From assembly GCA_037074615.1 (NCBI GenBank), contig CM073557.1:14400501-14464500 (forward strand): a stretch of DNA of 64,000 nucleotides. The letters run 5' to 3'. Of the stretch, positions 1 through 11,092 are shown piece by piece (the stretch's first letter is position 1; each line of letters starts with the position of its first letter). The notes beneath the pieces are model-generated. The model ran no database searches. It worked only from the letters and a program-made list of their open reading frames with translations, and was not told the origin of the DNA. This stretch comes from Leucaena leucocephala (lineage: Eukaryota > Streptophyta > Magnoliopsida > Fabales > Fabaceae). A program made the position numbers and the translations under genes.

Positions 1-1892
1 CATTATGTCATGTGCATGCTTCCATGTTATATATGAAATACAATTGGCCAAAGTAATCATAGGAACAGAGCTTCATACATAGGCACATATTCAACACAAT
101 TCAACAAAGCCATAGCACATCAAGCATAACATTCAATGCATACAAGTTTAGGATTAGTTTACTACCTGACATGTAGCTTTTCCTTCTAGCTCTTAGCCTT
201 TGCCCTAAGGTTCATTCTTTCCATAGGTTAGAGCCTATACATAGCATAATAATATCTTCATTATTATTCTATCAGCATAGCTCTATTTAACTCATACATA
301 GCTCAAGGGTAATATCCTTAATCTGACATTCCCCTGGCTTTCTCTCTACCTTTAGCTACCTTTATTAATAGAGATATTTCTCTATTCTAACCACTAAGAG
401 AAATCCTATACTTTATTAGAGAAGGGACTAGATAACTTTATTACCTCATTCCTAAGCTTTGCCCAGTCCCTCAGCTCCTTAGACTGCTCCTGGCTCCACC
501 AGAACTCCTTCCTTCCTTTCCTTTCTTTCTTTCCTTCTCTCTTTCTCTCTTTCTCTCTTCTTTCTCTTCCTTTTCTTGCTAGATCCGTGGTGTGCCTTGA
601 AATGGGAGGGGAGTGGCCTATTTATAGGTGAGAGGAGGTGGAATGAATGGCCCAGATTGATTCACAATGAATGGCTCAGATTGCTTGCTTCCTCAAGAAG
701 CTTTGCCTGCATCATCATGATGACATCACCTTCCTTGCTGACTCACCACTCATGACATCATCTAGGACACCTCAAGGGACACCTAAGGGGTATATGTGGC
801 GAAATGTGGGGCCCTTGGGACACCTCACCAGCTGAGTTAGCCTTTCCAGAGAGTTCCAGAGTCTTTTCCCTGAATGGACGGTCGAGATCGTGCCACGTGT
901 CCTCTTGCTTTTTCTCCTTTTTCTATAATCATGCCATGTGTCCTTTGCTTTTCCTCTTTTACTATAATCATGCCATGTGGCACATTGTGGGCCCCATTTA
1001 TGTCCTCTCATGATTCCAGATCACTTTACCCAGTTCTATCTTGGACCGGGTCACTTTACTTTATTGAAAAAGCACTAAAACATTATTTTAATGCCTCTTG
1101 GTCCCACTTTACTCTTGGGCTACGTTTTTGGGCCTTTAAATATCAACTTGGGTTTCTAACCAAGCCCAAGCACTCTGGTGGCTCGGTTCCCAAGGAAAAT
1201 CCTTAGTAAATTACCATAATGCCCTTACTGCCTCTTTAGTACTTATAGGGGCACTATTGTCTTTCCATACCTTACCAGAGTATCTCTTGACCCTAGTCAA
1301 CTATCCAAATACCCTTTCTTGACTGTCTAACCTTAGTCTAATGATCATAACGCCCTTCGTCTGACTCTAACTCAATGACACAACACAGTGGCATACCTTC
1401 AGTGGCTTTTTCGTAATTCTTCATTTTTCTCGGTCTTTATTAGCCCTGGCCCATATATTTATCTGAAAATATCATTGGGCCTATAAGGTGCCATTCTGGA
1501 CCCTCTGTATAATCCCCTATCTTCATGGGCTCAATTCCCGAGAAATTCCCCCGAAACCTATTTATCGGGTCTTTTGATCCACTGTAAATTCTGTAGTAAA
1601 TTCTACAGAATTCCTTTTTGAGCTCTGTCAGTTTCAGAAATTCTTATATTAATTATAGGAATTTACTGCCACATTTCATCTGATTCTGAGGTCTAGAGCA
1701 TACTGTATTAATTTTCCTTTTCTTTGGAAATTAATATAAATCTTTCATGACCTCTTATCAGAACTTTGTGTTGCATCACACTGATCAACATAATTTTCTC
1801 TATTTACTGAGACCTCTGCTCAACAGGGTCTGGTAGCATCCCTTTTTCAGGCTATATACTGGGCTTCTAAGCCTAAAAATTGGGATATGACA
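1..1892 (-). mobile_element. LTR of a second gypsy (chromovirus-like) element, running off the left edge
   Basis: On the minus strand this LTR begins TGTCATATCC at 1892 and runs left out of the window. Its order of motifs matches the LTR at 5076-8278: the same terminal decamer, a region around 1500-1750, a TATA box near 620 and homologous sequence near the window start. By eye the two LTRs are far more diverged than the 5' and 3' LTRs of one insertion should be. The simplest reading is that a related element inserted into the RT gene of the element at 1893-8278. An alternative is deletion or recombination between family members. The 5 bp to the right (1893-1897, AACCC) would be the target duplication, but the partner is outside the window. 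Confidence 0.75.
617..628 (-). promoter_or_regulatory. TATA box of the left gypsy LTR
   Basis: CCTATTTATAGG reads as CTATAAATAGG on the minus strand, about 1.26 kb inside the TG end at 1892. TATAAATA boxes lie at nearly the same depth in the two other LTRs of this family (6973-6980 and 62003-62010). That places the U3/R border consistently in all three. Confidence 0.6.
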
Positions 1893-2598
1893 AACCCCAC
1901 GGAGAAACACTGGGTCGAATGAAACCCTTCTCTAATAGCTCCTCTATTTGCTTTTTTAGCTCAATCATCTCGTTGGGAGCCATACGGTATGGGGCTTTAG
2001 ATACTGGTCCAGCTCCAGGTATGATGTCGATTGCAAACTCCACTTCTCGTTCTGGAGGCAATCCCTGAATCTCCTTTGGAAAGACTTCAGGAAATTCTTT
2101 GACCACTGGAATTGCTTCAATTCCTTCTTCCACTTCTGCTTGAATAGAAAAGAAGACCATATATCCCTGACATCCTTTTCGTAAACATCTATCTGCCTGA
2201 GCCTCCGTCAGGAAATTCAGTTTCACTTCTGGATTCACATTTGTAGCTTGTGGACAAAGAACTAGAGTTTTGTTCTTACAATCCAACGTTACATTATTGG
2301 CAGACAACCAATTCAATCCAATTATGACATCCATTTCATGAAATGGCATGCATATTCGATCAAGAGTAGTACAATAACATTCATATCGAATGACACTATT
2401 TAGGCAAACATCTGATGTAACTACTTTAGCGTTTGTAGGGGTTGTGACATATATGGCATAATGCAGCTTGCTAATTGTAAGGCCCAAACATTTAGCACAT
2501 TCATAAGACACAAAGGAATGACTTGCACCCGAATCAAACATAGCAACCACAGCATAATTATTGAGATAGATGATACCTTGGATCATCTCGGGTGATCT
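1893..2598 (-). pseudogene. gypsy pol fragment: aspartic protease and start of reverse transcriptase
   Basis: The frame continues in phase from gag after an in-frame TAG at 2599-2601. A retropepsin-like active site is clear (FDSGASHSFVS, about 2510-2545), followed by the usual linker. The conserved pre-RT block contains FPEVFPKEIQGLPPERE, PYRMAP and the KKQIEELLEKGFIRPS segment that opens chromovirus reverse transcriptases. Translation stops making sense just after SPWG, where the TG end of another LTR begins at 1892. The RT catalytic YxDD, RNase H and integrase are therefore absent from the window, and this fragment cannot support transposition. It belongs to the element whose gag and PBS lie to its right. 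Confidence 0.88.
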
Positions 2599-3780
2599 CT
2601 ATGCCTCTTCCCTTGTCATTGCAAACACTCGCCCTTGAGTGCGTGGCCTTTGATCATTAACTGTTTGGGGACAATTTTTGGAAAAATGTCCAGGCTGGCC
2701 ACATGTGTAACAGACGTTCTGCCCCATCAAGCATGGTCTGTCTCCATGGTTCTTCCCGCATTTGTTGTATACTCTAGACCTCTGGTCTCTATTATTTGGG
2801 TTGCCCCTGTAATTCCCTCTGTTCGGCTTTTGATTCTGCTGCCACTGCCTTTTCCTCTTCTTGTTATAGCCACTATCACTGGCTACATTTCTATTCTGGT
2901 TAGGTCTCTCAGGAGCAGCAGTCTCTCTATTTACTGGTCTCATCAGCATCCGATGATTCAGACTATTCTCAATAATTCTGCAGGCCTCTACTGCTTTATT
3001 GAACTGATAGTATTGTTGAGGGGTCATCTTATCTTTTAGAGTAGTATTCAATCCCCTGATCATCCTCTCCGTCATCCACCGCTCATCGTCCACCTGTCGT
3101 AGATAAGTGGAATACTGGGAAAGACGGATGAACTTTGCTAAGTATTCGTCAAAGGATTATTTTTCTCCTTGTCTTAGCACAAGGAATTCTGCTTTTCGTT
3201 CATCTCGTACAGACTGGGGAAAATACTTCTCATAAAACTGTTCAAGGAACACTTCCTATGTGATAGGAACGTGTCTAGCCTGCAATACTAACTCTGTGTT
3301 CTTCCACCATCTGTCAGCATCCCTTTCTAGCTGGTAGATTGCCATCTGTGCTTTACTCTCAGACGGACAACCTAGTACCTTAAAGATCTTCTCTAGTCTG
3401 CTGATCCAATCCTCCGCTTTCTGTACATCAAACGTTCCCTCAAATGTCGGAGGACTATGCTTACAGAACTTAGTCATCCATTGTTGAATACCAGTAGGAT
3501 CTACTGTTTGTCCTATCTGTCTTGGTAGTTCTGTTGTCTGTTGAACCATCTCTGGTTCTGTATTAGCTGTACCTGCAGACTCTGGGTGTCTGAGGTTCTC
3601 CACTGCTTCAGCTATAGCTGTTGCTATAGCAGCATCCCTTTCCTGCTCACTCCTTGTTTGAGCAGCTTTTACTTCCTCTATCAGCCTCTGCTGTTGCTCC
3701 AGCCGTTCTAGAATCAGCTGATTAATATCTCCAGCGTTTTGGGATTCACCCGAAGCACTAGCTCTTCTGGTTCTTACCAT
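2599..3780 (-). pseudogene. gag: gypsy gag, interrupted by nonsense codons
   Basis: Capsid/nucleocapsid protein of a Ty3/gypsy element. From the ATG at 3780 the frame shows a Q/E-rich N-terminal helix, the retrotransposon-gag core (FCKHSPPTFEG, AEDWISRLEKIF, RWWKNTE, then EVFLEQFYEKYFPQS), a K/R/N-rich basic stretch and a CCHC zinc knuckle (CYTCGQPGHFSKNC, 2671-2712). The frame is broken by TAG at 3256-3258, where a Trp is usual before EVFLEQF, and by TAA at 3157-3159. Another TAG at 2599-2601 separates it from the protease with no change of frame. No indels are visible, so the lesions look like simple base substitutions in a fairly young copy. The FCKHSPPTF-type core suggests a chromovirus (Tekay/Del-like); that lineage call is inference. 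Confidence 0.9.
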
Positions 3781-3976
3781 TTTGTTTTACTATGGTAATG
3801 GGAAATAGGAAAGGAATATTATAATTAACATACTTTATATTTCATTCAAAACATAGCATACAACAAGTTTAACATCATTACATAAACTCTTCATAACATA
3901 CACACATACATGTATTATGTCATTACTAGTCAAAAGTACATAGATTACAACAACATTCATACATACAACTATTACA

Positions 3977-4957
3977 TTATGTTTTCTTATAGTGGATCCT
4001 AATGAACTCCCCTATCATGTAGATCCAATTATGGATATCCTCAAAGGGTTCCTCTTCAAAGTACTGATCTAACCCTTCTCTCCATGTTGATGTAAGAGGC
4101 AAAATATCATCCATGATGTTAACCCAATCAGTAAGGGTAAGAGTATTTGGATCATATGCTTGATAGGCCTCCCTTACTCTTGCTATGAAATCTTTGTAAA
4201 CTCTATAGTCTTGATCCACATCTCTAATCAACATCCTTCCTATCCCATATAGCTGCTTTGTGAGTTCCACAGCTCTCCTAAAATGTTCTTCATCCATATC
4301 CTTCCCAGGGATTAACTCAATTATCTGATGGTTACCCAGGTATAGCTGTACTACTATCTTCTTGGTTCCACTTGGACCTGGAATATCTGTAGGGTCTGGC
4401 CTCTGACTAGGTCCAGGTATATCAGCTACATGACTAGGAGCAGGTATATTAGCTGTATGGCTGGGTCCAGGTACATCAACTAGTTTAGGTACTTGACTCG
4501 GTCCAGGAACATCTACCTTATCGGCCTTCCTAGGCACAGGGTCTGTTGCACCCCTAACATAAGAGTAACCCACATCAGATTGTTCCTCTTGAGGGCCTAT
4601 CATTTCTTTATCATCTATCTGACCTGCATCTCTTTCTAGTACAATATTCATGGGTGGGGCTGGGTTAGGTTCCTCAAGTTCATCATCTTCTGATGGTATA
4701 TCCTCATCTGATATTTCCTCTTCTTCATCATCATCCTCATCCATCTCATTTGATCCCACCGAAGAATTATCTAACCTGCCCAATTCAGATTCACTACTGG
4801 AATCCCGGATATTGATCACTGGGGGAAGACCAAACTCTGGATCATGTATGAAAGCATCTATCTCTTCTGAGTTCCACCCTGATCTATCAGAACTATAGAC
4901 TGCGGGTCTAGGGTCCCCCTGGTTCACTGTAGTCTCTGATGTTCTAGACTCAGTCAT
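3977..4957 (-). CDS. 326-aa acidic protein encoded between PBS and gag; function unknown
   Basis: This uninterrupted frame lies about 100 bp inside the PBS and about 200 bp upstream of the gag ATG, on the element's coding strand. I do not recognise the protein. The N-terminal third is acidic and Ser-rich, with an unbroken D/E run near residues 73-95. Residues about 150-200 carry five imperfect repeats of the form (V/A/T)(D/N)(V/I)P(G/A)PS. The C-terminal 120 residues look folded and helical, with many Tyr/Trp/Phe (for example YRVYKDFIARVREAYQAY and DIHNWIYMIGEFIRIHY). There is no signal peptide or membrane segment. Typical chromoviruses have gag directly after a short leader, so this is an additional gene. 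Gag lesions nearby contrast with its intact state. It could be a captured host fragment or an element accessory protein. Confidence 0.7.
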   Translation of the reverse strand: MTESRTSETTVNQGDPRPAVYSSDRSGWNSEEIDAFIHDPEFGLPPVINIRDSSSESELGRLDNSSVGSNEMDEDDDEEEEISDEDIPSEDDELEEPNPAPPMNIVLERDAGQIDDKEMIGPQEEQSDVGYSYVRGATDPVPRKADKVDVPGPSQVPKLVDVPGPSHTANIPAPSHVADIPGPSQRPDPTDIPGPSGTKKIVVQLYLGNHQIIELIPGKDMDEEHFRRAVELTKQLYGIGRMLIRDVDQDYRVYKDFIARVREAYQAYDPNTLTLTDWVNIMDDILPLTSTWREGLDQYFEEEPFEDIHNWIYMIGEFIRIHYKKT

Positions 4958-5060
4958 TGGTATCCTGCAATAATTAACTTAGGGTCAATTATGCAAATCT
5001 CTACTTATGTTTCAGTCTATAAAGAATGTAATCAGAGCATTTCCTAAGCCAGAATCCTTT

Positions 5061-5072
5061 GCTCTGATACCA
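5061..5072 (-). other. Primer-binding site, initiator Met tRNA
   Basis: The minus strand reads TGGTATCAGAGC, the standard plant retrotransposon PBS complementary to the 3' end of initiator methionine tRNA. It sits 3 bp inside the LTR end at 5076. This fixes the element's orientation and the inner LTR boundary. Confidence 0.92.
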
Positions 5073-5075
5073 AAA

Positions 5076-8000
5076 TGTCATATCCTTACTTTTAACCTCA
5101 ATTATACTTATTAGAAGTGATTGGAACCAATTACATGATCATTTGCTTTGAAAACATCTATTTCCAAAAGATTTGCTCTCGGGTACTGTTCACTTTTACT
5201 GTTCATTTGGTAATTCCAGAACATGTACCCTACTTTGAAAATTCATAATTAATTGTAGAAAAATCGAAATAACATGGTTCTAATTTCTAATGAAAGCTAT
5301 TTCACATATCTTTGAGGGAAAAATATGAAACTGAGGTTTTCTTGTCCCAATGAAATCAGTTTAATCGTTGAAAATCACTGTTTATTTGGTAAAATCTGGA
5401 AGTTCCAGTTTCTTTGCTTAACTTCAAAAATTCATTTCTCTTTGGTTACTTATCCAAATGAACTGTGTTACCTATGGATTTGAAGCTTTAGACGTTATCT
5501 TTAAGTTCATAAAATTTCGTAGAAAAACGCATTCATTTGGTATATGAAATCTTTGTGTAACCGTCACTGCCTCTCAGCACTCGTTTTACTCAATTCCAGA
5601 TCTTACTTCCAACTTTGGAAAATCATAACAATTCAGATACTTATCCAAATGAGGCGTTCTTGGTGTTCATTTAAAGTTCTGTGTCTTAAATTTAAGCAGC
5701 CCAAGTTTCAGATTAAAACTCGTTGATTTAGATGCCAAAAACATTGTCAAATCACCATGGCCTCAAAACAGGACTAGAGAAACATACACCATGCATACTA
5801 GCATATCATCCCATAGTGTCATGTAAGTCATGTAGCTTATTATACAAACTTATTCATCAACATTTACTCTCCTCCCTTGAAAAGATCCAGCACCTAAAAC
5901 ATAGTTATGCATGTGGAAGGAATGAGATTTCATGGAAATCCCAATAGCAAGTTACACAAACTATAATATCATGCATGGATAATTGTATGCTTAACATGTT
6001 ATCATGAGATGGGAGCTACTTCATAATGGTACATAAGCAAACTCTAACATGCATATTGTCATGACATAACTTGCAAGGAGTTGCAATCATTCATACTTCA
6101 TCATAACATGATGACATAAGCTCAAGCTCAACCAAACACCATAATCAACAAGCAAGCAAAACAATTAAACAATCATGAGTTATAGTTAGGTATCCTTGCT
6201 ACCTCTTAGCTATCTTGGTCAAGACCTTCTTGAAGTGCTTTCCTTCCTTCACAAATGTCAAAACCTAGCCATCACAACATAATATCAAGTTACAACTCAA
6301 CTTGAAACCAAATCCAAGACTAGGTTTTCACTAGCTCCCTTTCTTTCTCTAATTTATGTTTCCTACTTCCACCTTTCCAAAATTCTCATGGTTCATTTCC
6401 ACATAATTTTTCATGTAGAATCCAAATATGAAATCAGAATTTCCAAAATCAAAACATATCAATTGCTACAGTGACAAACCGAAATACATGCTCTTGTTTT
6501 CCAAAAATTCTCATTTTGATTCCAATGCTTCCAATACTTGTTCTCCTACTTTATCCCCACACAACTTTCCATTTTAAACTCATTGGAAGCATCAAAATCA
6601 TGAAATTCCATCATATGAACAGTACCACGTACAGTACCAGCAAGAACACAAAACCCTAAATCCAAACATCCTTGAATTCACAAGCTTATACCACTTGATT
6701 CTAGCTTGTTTAAGCTTGTCTAAACTATCCATAACATAAAACTCATATTTTAACCACATATGAGCAGCACTTCCAGCAGGAACCATAAGGGAAATATAGC
6801 ATGAAAACCCCTTAAAACCATGAGCTAACCTACTAGAACAAAGCTCAAGATCAAGGGAGATGATTACCTTGCTTGTTACTTCACTTTGGTTGCTTCTTTC
6901 TTGGTTGAATGGAAATTTTGCAAGAGTTTCCCTATGGTTCACCATGCATGCCGAAGTGATCTGAATAGGGGGTATTTATAGAGAAATTTGGGTTGAAATG
7001 GATGGCCAAGATTGATTTGGTTACTATTTGATCTAAAGGCTCACATTTAATCTTGGATTTAACTTTTTCATAAAAGAACAATTATGACATCATGTGGGAT
7101 AGCTCATGGGACACCTAAGAGGGTTAGGTGGCGTGCTGCCCATGTCAAGAAGGTTCTGGAAAAATTTCAGTCCAATCCGGTACCGATCGGAGCAGTTTCA
7201 CAACAACCGGACTATTTTCTGTTCTGAATTTTTTTATAATATATCAGGATATGTATTATGTCCTGGAAATCAATATTTAGGCTTCTCATATCATTGAAAA
7301 TGATATATTGAATATTTATCTGCCATCCATTCCTTAAAAATAACCAAAATACTCTTAGTGTCCTTTCCTGTGCTGTACTAACCCTAAGGGCAAAATCATC
7401 ATTTCACACCTCTTTACACTGCCTCAGGGCATATATTGACTCTATATAATCATATTTATACTATGTCCCACGTTTTTGGCCTATCCATAATGACCAAACT
7501 GACCTCCATCCATCACTGGTACAGTATAGGCATCCAGGGGCATTTTCGTAATTTTGCACTTTTCCTGGACTGCTCTGGCCTGTGGCCCATATAACTGTCC
7601 AGTCACCTTAATGGGCTCATGATGGTGTCCTTTGGGCCTTATTATGGGCTTATTGCTTATATTGCCTTTATGGCCCAATTCACTGTACAACTCTCCCGAT
7701 CATATTTATCGGGTATTTTATTTCACTGTAAAATCCCTTATGGCTTCTACAGGATTCCTTTTCTGATTCTGTCAATTTTATAAATTCATATATTAAATAT
7801 ATAAATTTTCTATAAAGTATCATCTAATTATGAGATCTCAAAAATACTGCAATAATTCCTTCTGACTTCAGGAATTTATATCAATTAATCGAGACCTCAA
7901 ATCAAAATTCTGTGTTGCGTTAAACTGACCGGAATATTTTTGTTTATCTACTGGTAAAATTTGGGTCTGATCTGATTTCGGGCATTTTTGGCCTGTTTTG

Positions 8001-8278
8001 GCTCAACTTTTCCATATTTACATTTAGGTCCCTTAACTTTTGAATAATTGCACTTTAGTCCCTGAACTTTCCATTAATTGCATTTAGGTCCCTCTTTTTA
8101 TTTCTACTTCAACTTTTTGTCTTCAAACTTTTCAATTTGCATTTTGGTCCCTATTCTTTTCTTAGTTATTAATCCTTCCATTTCTTTTTGCAATCTGATA
8201 CAGTTTATTCCAAGAATCTTATATCTATTACAGATAAACTGTACAGGTACATCAGGTCAGAAAATTGGGGATATGACA
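5076..8278 (-). mobile_element. 5' LTR (3.2 kb) of the minus-strand gypsy element
   Basis: The plus strand starts TGTCATATCC at 5076, next to the PBS, and ends GGGGATATGACA at 8278. The LTR therefore begins and ends with the inverted repeat TGTCATATCC/GGATATGACA. A TATA box lies about 1.3 kb from the TG end. Open frames inside it are short and shared only with other LTR copies, so I call no gene. At 8279 the sequence switches to a plus-strand relative of the same LTR, which shows this element inserted into an older copy. The right flank is CAAGT; the matching left flank is not in the window. Confidence 0.85.
6973..6980 (-). promoter_or_regulatory. TATA box of the 5' LTR
   Basis: TATTTATA on plus reads TATAAATA on minus, about 1.3 kb downstream of the LTR's TG end. 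It is placed as in the two sister LTRs. It is the likely promoter of the element transcript that would include the 326-aa frame and gag. Confidence 0.6.
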
Positions 8279-9376
8279 CAAGTCTGTCCAGAACAATGCA
8301 TATGAGCTGGAATTTCATGATTCTAAGCTCATAAATGGATTCAAAAGATAAAATTGTGTAGGATAATATTCAATAGAGCTAGATTGTAATGAATGAATGG
8401 TGATGTGATGTTAGGATTTGATTGTGGACTCAAAAGAGTAGCCACACATCAAGGAGAAGTAAGAAGGAAAAGACAAAGATAAAATAAAGGAAGGTCAAGC
8501 ATGTGAGGTAGTAAAATTTTCCTAAATTTATATGTATTGAATGTTATGCTTGACTGTGTTATGGCTTTGTTGAATTGTATTGCATATGTGTTTATGATTG
8601 AAGCTCTGTTTCTATGATTACTTTGGCCAATTGTATTTCATATGTTACATGGAAGCATGCACATTATACAATGTTAACAATTTCACAAGCAAGCATAAGT
8701 ATTTACATTAATGCACATTGTTTATTACCATTTGCTATTGAGATTTTCCTAGAAATCTCACCCTATCCATGCAATCCAAATCCCAACAGGTTCAAGAATG
8801 ATGAAAGAGAATGGAGAAGCATGAAGAGAAGTTAGGGATTAGATAGTATAAATGTTACCTGAACAAATTGTTACATGTAATGGTGTTATATGACAATTTT
8901 GAACAACAATGTTCATGATGCAAGAAAAAATAATAAATATTGGAATAAATGTATTAAATTTTACAGACATTTAGTAAAATGTCAAACTTCGTTTTAACAC
9001 CAAAAATTTCGATATCTATACAAAGAGAACAAATTTTTCAAAATCAGATACCATAATCTATTTACAGAATTTTTGACCAAATAAACAGTAATCTTTAGAT
9101 TTTAAACTCTATTAATTGACTAAGTATTTGGTCTGAAAATTATTTTTCCTTAAAGTTCAAGATATTATCTTCATGTGGCTTTTTGAACCACTTATTTCGA
9201 TTTTCTAGAGTTAATTATGATTTTTTGAAGTTTGTCATTGAATCTGAAATACCATATAAATAGTAACTCAAGAAGAGTAAAAATTCTAGATTTAGCTAAT
9301 GGAATTTCAAGGTCTTGTAAGTGGTTCTAAATGCTACTAAATGGTCCTAAAGATATACGAAAGTAAGGATATTTCA
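8279..9376 (+). mobile_element. Plus-strand gypsy LTR fragment (R/U5 side), target of the insertion at 8278
   Basis: The sequence 8290-8760 is the reverse-complement counterpart of the window start (for example the stretch around 8600-8660 against 1-100). The fragment ends near AAGTAAGGATATTTCA at 9361-9376, a decayed form of the family's GGATATGACA end. It carries a perfect 8-bp-stem hairpin at 8739-8760. No gene is seen. Confidence 0.65.
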
Positions 9377-11076
9377 ATAAAACCTAAGTTTTAATGGTAA
9401 AAAAGCTAGAAATTCTTAGTAATGGTGCTGTCCAAATCTGGACAAAAATGAAGAAAGACGAAAAGCAAGATAGAATTAAGTAGAAAACATTTAGATAAGC
9501 TAGTTTGATGATTGGTTATTGAATTGAGTTGATATTCTTGACTTTGTTTTTTCTTGAGGCCTTTCGGCCAAGGCTATTTTGGATAGGAGAAGATATAATT
9601 TCAATGATCTAATGCTTCCAATGAATTTAAAAGATGATTTTGTGTAGGATTGGATAGCTTTGGAACATTGGAAGCATTGAAATTGAAAGTTATAGTTTTT
9701 GAAGTCTTCTCTATTACTATTCACACGTATGAACAGTGATTATAATTTTATAATTTTGATGCTTCTAATGGTTTTTAAATAAAAAAATTTGTGGGGTCAA
9801 GTAGAGAAACAAGTATGGAAAGCATTGGAATCAAAATGAGAATTTTTGAAAGTAAAAGGGAAGTTATGCAATTCTATTCAGAATAGTGTGTAGTTGTTGA
9901 AATTTTTGAATTCTGAGTTCATAAATGGATTTAGAAGGCCAAATTGTGTAGGGTAAAGTCAAGACATCAATTGATTCAAAGACCAAACTAATTAACAAAG
10001 ATTTAAGAAAGTTACTTTAGTAGATAAAGTTCAATGTTTATGGAAATTGGATTGTAATGAGTTAATGGTAATTCAATGTTAGGATTTGGTTAGTGTGCTC
10101 AAAGAGGGAAGTCACACCTCAAGGAGAAGTAGGAAGCAAGAGGTAAAGGAAAAGGATAAGGAAAGTAAGGAGTATGAGGTAGTGAACTTATCTACTTGTA
10201 TGATTATATTACTTGGATGTTTTATGTGTTAGTTGCTTACTTTGATGATGTGAAGCATGTTTGATTAAGTGATACTCTGTTTCTTTTTATGCTATGGCCA
10301 TATGTTATAATTAAGGGACTAGAAGCATGTAAGTTATCATCATGCAAGCATGATTATTAAGTGCACACATATTATCATCAAGCATATAGTTGCATACATT
10401 ATATGATTTTCGTTTACTACTGAGATTTCTCCTAAAATCTCACCCTCTCCATGTCACCCCAGCACCAACAGGTTGTGTAAAGATAGAAGAAGCTGAAGAT
10501 GCAAGAAGAGAAGTTAAGGGATAGATGGCATGTTTGATTGTCATTTATGATATGTTATGACTTATGTGATATATGCATGTAATGTATGCTTAAAAGCAAT
10601 ACAATATTTGCTGTAATTCAAAATAGTAGATGATCAAATAAATGTATGATATTTTAGCAATATTTAATTAACATTTCAAGCTTCGTTTTGACACCAAGAA
10701 TGCTTTATTCCGACATCTATATAAAGAGAATGAAAATTTTAAAAGTTTGGGACTAGAAACTGTTTTCCAAAAATTTGACCAAATGAACAGTAAATTTTGA
10801 TATCAAAGTTGACTCAATTAATTGGTCAATTGGTTTAAGTGATTATTTTTCCCTTAAATTTTAAGATGTTAGCTTCATGTATATTTTTGAACCATTTCAT
10901 TTCAATTTTTTTATAATTAGTTATGATTTTTTGAAATTCATCACTTAATTTGGAATTACCATATGAACAGTAGTCGTAAATAAAAAAAATTCTAGATTTT
11001 GTAATTGAACTTCAATAGACTTGTAAGTGGTTCTATATACAATTGTCCCTAAGACATATAAAAGTAATGTGTTACA
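9377..11076 (+). mobile_element. Decayed plus-strand gypsy LTR
   Basis: Segments near 9700-9960 match the reverse complement of 6420-6620 in the minus LTR. Segments 10080-10690 match 8390-9000. The end GTTACA at 11071-11076 corresponds to the family's ATGACA and is followed by a degenerate PBS. The left border is unclear, since the order of pieces around 9377-9500 does not align well. It is older than the LTR at 5076-8278, judged by divergence. Confidence 0.65.
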
Positions 11077-11080
11077 TTTT

Positions 11081-11092
11081 TTATATTAGGGC
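11081..11092 (+). other. Decayed Met primer-binding site
   Basis: TTATATTAGGGC follows the LTR end at 11076 at the position where the minus-strand element has TGGTATCAGAGC. The next bases (GCAAAG, then TCTGGC) also line up with the sequence after the intact PBS. Recognised by position and flanks more than by identity. Confidence 0.5.

Noticed and set aside
4650..4898. An 82-codon Ser-rich plus-strand frame.
   Set aside because: It is the complement of the acidic D/E-rich part of the 326-aa frame; Ser runs come from antisense of GAT/GAA codons.
1..8278. A single complete gypsy element with LTRs 1-1892 and 5076-8278.
   Set aside because: The two LTRs are too different to be a pair from one insertion. 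Most of RT, all of RNase H and integrase, and the polypurine tract are missing at the junction.
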